From Odoribacteraceae bacterium (lineage in GTDB: Bacteria > Bacteroidota > Bacteroidia > Bacteroidales > Marinifilaceae), in assembly GCA_031279175.1 (NCBI GenBank), contig JAITJA010000059.1, forward strand, positions 1 to 15,348: a DNA stretch of 15,348 bases, written 5' to 3'. Shown one piece after another: positions 12,715 through 15,348 of the stretch. Made by a program: the position numbers and the translations under genes. The notes beneath the pieces are model-generated. The model saw nothing but the letters and a program-made list of their open reading frames with translations. It had not been told where the DNA came from and did no database searches. Position 1 is the first letter of the stretch. Each line of letters starts with the position of its first letter.

Positions 12715-15206
12715 GAACATTCTCGTTCTTGATAATAGCGATCCTACTCGCGTCCTGCGGGGAAAAAAACAAGGAAATAGAAAAAGGCGTCTCGAAAGAG
12801 CTGGCACGCGAACGCAAGGCCGTCATCGGCGGGGTCAGTTACGACCTCTATTTCTCGATCCCGGGAACAAAAGACGAGCCCGTCGAGGCCGAATCGAGAA
12901 TCTCTTTCGAATTCTCCGGGAACGCGCCGCTCGCTATCGACTTCAAGGCCAAAAAAGAACAAATCCTCTCCCTCTCCTCGGAAGGAAAACGCGTCCCCTA
13001 CGCGTTCAAAAACGAACACATCATCATCCTCCCCAAATACCTGAAAAAAGGACGAAACTACCTGGATATAAAATTTATCGCCGGGGAAAACGCCCTGAAC
13101 CGACGAGAAGAATACCTCTACACGCTACTCGTGCCAGACCGCTGCCGATCCCTCATGCCATGCTTCGACCAGCCGGACATCAAGGGACGCTTCAAGTTAA
13201 TACTCAAAGTGCCACCCGCCTGGAAAGCCGTCGCCAACGGGGAAACCATCCGCGAAGAAATCTTCCGCGACTACTCGCTCTACGAGTTCGAGGAAACAAA
13301 ACCCCTGAGCACGTACCTCTTCGCCTTCACCGCCGGGATCTTCGAACGGGCCGATCAATACATCGGCGGAAGATGGGTCGGGATCTATTACCGCGAACGA
13401 GACTCCGCGACAGTGAACGCCAGCATCCCGGTCATCGCCAACGAGGTACGCTACTCGCTCTTCTGGATGGAACGATACACCGGGATCGCGTACCCCTTCC
13501 GGACCTACAACGTCGTGGCCATCCCGGATTTCCAATTCGGGGGAATGGAACACCCCGGGGCAACCTACTTCAAGGCATCCTCACTCTTCCTGCCGCCAGA
13601 CGCCGACGAGGCAACGCGCGCGAACAGAAGCGAGCTGATCGCGCACGAAACCGCGCACATGTGGTTCGGTAATCTCGTCACCATGAAATGGTTCGACGAC
13701 GTCTGGCTCAAAGAAGTCTTCGCCGGGTTCATGGCAGACAAAATCGTCGCCAACCTGTACCCCAACGCGGAGCACCAGATGAATTTCTTCATGAATCACC
13801 ACGAACCCGCGCTACGCACCGACCGCACGCGAGGCACTCACCCCATCGCCCAACAGCTCGACAACCTGAAAGACGCCGGAACGCTCTACGGCGACATCAT
13901 CTACCACAAGGCGCCCATCGTCATGCGCGTGCTCGAGCAAGAAATCTCGCCCTACGAGCTACAACGCGGGTTATGCCTCTACCTGAGACGCTGGAACTAC
14001 TCCAACGCCGACTGGAACGACCTCGTCCACCTCCTCCAACACTCCTCCGGGAGAGACTTGCAGGCATGGAACGAAATCTGGGTGAAAGAAAAAGGCGCGC
14101 CCGTCATCGAATTCCTCGACGAGGGAATCATCACGCGAGACGAGTGGGGAAAAGGACGCGTGTGGCCGCAACGCGTTCACGCCATGCGACTCGGCCTGCC
14201 AAACATCCTCTCCGTGGACCTCGTCGACACGCTCACCAGGTATCGCGACCCGAACATCGTCCTGCCCAACTGCCACGCCACGGGATACGGCTCCTTCCTC
14301 CCGAACGAAAACGAAATCCGCTTCCTGAACGACAACCTCTGCCGGCTACAAAGCCCGCTACACCGCGCCGTCGCCTGGCAGGAACTACACGAGGGCGTGC
14401 TATTCAACAAGTTAAAGGGAGAATCCTTCATCCGCCTCTGCATGAAACACCTCTCCACCGAAACCGATAACTTCGTGATCCGGAGAACACTATCATTCAT
14501 GGTCAACGTGCACGATATTTACATCGACGAGGGAGCCAGGCAACTACTACGCGACGAGCTGGACCGCTTCTTCATGACCATGCTCTTCAAAAACAGGAAA
14601 GACATCCACAAAAAACCCTTCTTCCGCGCGCTCCTCGCCATCTACTCCTCGCGGGACGTCGGGAATTATTTCCTGAAAGTGCTCCGCGGCCAGTACCGCA
14701 GGGAGGATCTCGTCTTGCAAGACGAGGACCGGGTAGCCATCGCCTGCAACATCGCGTTGCGCGAACCGCCCCTCCGCGACCAGATGAAGCGTTTTATATC
14801 CCGGACAATCAAGGACAAGGACCTCCTCGACCGCTTCCTGTACGTCTACCCCGCCGTCTCGGGCGACAAGCAAACCCGCGACAGCGTCTTCAACGCCTTG
14901 ATGCTCGCCGAGAACCGCGCGAACGAGGTTTGGGCCACCGACGCGTTACGCTGGCTCAATCACCCGCGACGCAAGAGCGAGGCGGAGGAATACATCCCCG
15001 CGATCCTCTCGAAACTGCAAGAAATCCAGGAAACCGGGGACATCTTCTTCCCCTCTTCCTGGTTAGACGCCGGCCTCTCCGGGCATACAAGCAAGTACGC
15101 TTACACGATTGTCAGGCAATTCCTGGACAAAAACCCCGGTCTCCCCGAGAATCTCCGCCTGAAAATCCTCGTGGCAACGGATCACCTGCGCCGCTTGCAC
15201 GAGTAG
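12711..15206 (+). CDS. M1-family metallo-aminopeptidase, predicted lipoprotein
   Basis: The 831-residue protein starts with GTG and a lipoprotein signal peptide, MRTFSFLIIAILLASC, with lipobox LASC and lipidated C16, so it is exported and membrane-anchored. An N-terminal beta domain includes the MPCFDQPDIKGRFKL signature of M1 peptidases (149-163). The catalytic domain has GGMEHPGA (277-284) in place of GAMEN, the zinc site HETAH (312-316) with E335 as third ligand, and Y398 as probable transition-state tyrosine. The C-terminal half is the helical domain. Such enzymes remove N-terminal residues from peptides, here probably on the periplasmic side. The start overlaps the bactofilin 2 stop by 4 nt, so it belongs to that operon. 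No terminator was recognised downstream. Confidence 0.93.
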   Translation: MRTFSFLIIAILLASCGEKNKEIEKGVSKELARERKAVIGGVSYDLYFSIPGTKDEPVEAESRISFEFSGNAPLAIDFKAKKEQILSLSSEGKRVPYAFKNEHIIILPKYLKKGRNYLDIKFIAGENALNRREEYLYTLLVPDRCRSLMPCFDQPDIKGRFKLILKVPPAWKAVANGETIREEIFRDYSLYEFEETKPLSTYLFAFTAGIFERADQYIGGRWVGIYYRERDSATVNASIPVIANEVRYSLFWMERYTGIAYPFRTYNVVAIPDFQFGGMEHPGATYFKASSLFLPPDADEATRANRSELIAHETAHMWFGNLVTMKWFDDVWLKEVFAGFMADKIVANLYPNAEHQMNFFMNHHEPALRTDRTRGTHPIAQQLDNLKDAGTLYGDIIYHKAPIVMRVLEQEISPYELQRGLCLYLRRWNYSNADWNDLVHLLQHSSGRDLQAWNEIWVKEKGAPVIEFLDEGIITRDEWGKGRVWPQRVHAMRLGLPNILSVDLVDTLTRYRDPNIVLPNCHATGYGSFLPNENEIRFLNDNLCRLQSPLHRAVAWQELHEGVLFNKLKGESFIRLCMKHLSTETDNFVIRRTLSFMVNVHDIYIDEGARQLLRDELDRFFMTMLFKNRKDIHKKPFFRALLAIYSSRDVGNYFLKVLRGQYRREDLVLQDEDRVAIACNIALREPPLRDQMKRFISRTIKDKDLLDRFLYVYPAVSGDKQTRDSVFNALMLAENRANEVWATDALRWLNHPRRKSEAEEYIPAILSKLQEIQETGDIFFPSSWLDAGLSGHTSKYAYTIVRQFLDKNPGLPENLRLKILVATDHLRRLHE

Positions 15207-15239
15207 CACGCTTTTTACATCCTCTCTTCCCCCTCTTCG

Positions 15240-15248
15240 CCCCCCCCC
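15240..15248. repeat. C9 homopolymer run in the right-edge gap
   Basis: Nine consecutive C residues lie at 15240-15248, at the end of a C/T-rich stretch (about 15220-15250) 34 nt after the M1 peptidase stop. Such a run is prone to slippage. It is not inside a gene visible here. Confidence 0.8.
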
Positions 15249-15284
15249 ACTTATATCAAGACCAAACACGAAATATTAGAGCTC

Positions 15285-15347
15285 AAATATTTTTTATTTG
15301 AAATAAAATATTTTTTATTTTAAATCAAAAAAGAATTATTTGATATA
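15285..15347. repeat. AT-rich tandem 21-bp repeats at the right edge
   Basis: AAATATTTTTTATTT occurs at 15285-15299 and again at 15306-15320, exactly 21 bp apart. A third, degenerate 21-bp unit fits at 15327-15347 (14 of 21 bases match by my count, ending TTATTTGATATA). The array may continue beyond the window. It could be part of the upstream region of the next gene; no TAnnTTTG box is seen. Confidence 0.7.
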
Positions 15348-15348
15348 A

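Noticed and set aside
1..15348. Insertion sequences, tRNA or rRNA genes, prophage or defence systems
   Set aside because: No transposase, integrase, terminal inverted repeats with target duplication, cloverleaf or rRNA-like stretch was seen on either strand.

Overview
The window reads as chromosomal DNA of a Bacteroidota bacterium, most likely in or near the Bacteroidales, with a fairly GC-rich genome. Three things point there. The gene sets are typical of that phylum: folP divergent from DUF1599–DoxX/MauE–tpiA, DUF177–rpmF–fabH without plsX between them, and a Bacteroidetes-type ECF sigma factor. Several intergenic regions hold matches to the Bacteroidetes -7 box TAnnTTTG. Shine-Dalgarno motifs are nearly absent. 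This assignment comes from remembered family traits; no database was searched.

Layout, left to right. (1) The 3' end of an unidentified + gene (1-126), then a short convergent gap with three 21-bp tandem repeats. (2) A leftward pair nfo–folP, divergent from a rightward operon of a two-repeat DUF1599 protein, a membrane DoxX/MauE-like protein with a thioredoxin-like tail, and triosephosphate isomerase. (3) A 371-bp convergent gap (4709-5079) with two near-identical tandem terminators and then an array of 21-bp palindromic repeats that runs into the 3' end of a leftward ECF sigma gene. (4) A rightward glycan-type operon, asnB–GT2–GT4, divergent from the sigma gene across a gap with a perfect 14-bp palindrome. 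(5) The housekeeping group DUF177(yceD)–rpmF–fabH, closed by a strong symmetrical terminator. (6) An operon of two bactofilins and a lipoprotein M1 aminopeptidase whose start overlaps the second bactofilin's stop. (7) A gap at the right edge with a C9 run and AT-rich 21-bp repeats.

Most genes are ordinary housekeeping genes with intact catalytic residues. The unusual content is between genes. Four separate repeat tracts (209-271, 4794-4877, 4946-5092, 15285-15347) have unrelated sequences, yet all have a period of 21 bp or exactly twice that. Two of them lie in convergent 3'-3' junctions. The 4946-5092 array consists of palindromes TTCAC-NNN-GTGAA. The divergent units at its two ends carry paired changes that keep the palindrome, which suggests that the hairpin or the protein site itself is under selection. 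This is the best candidate in the window for something not yet described.

Limits: promoters are motif matches only, sugar substrates of the glycosyltransferases cannot be read from the sequence, and the first gene is too short to identify.
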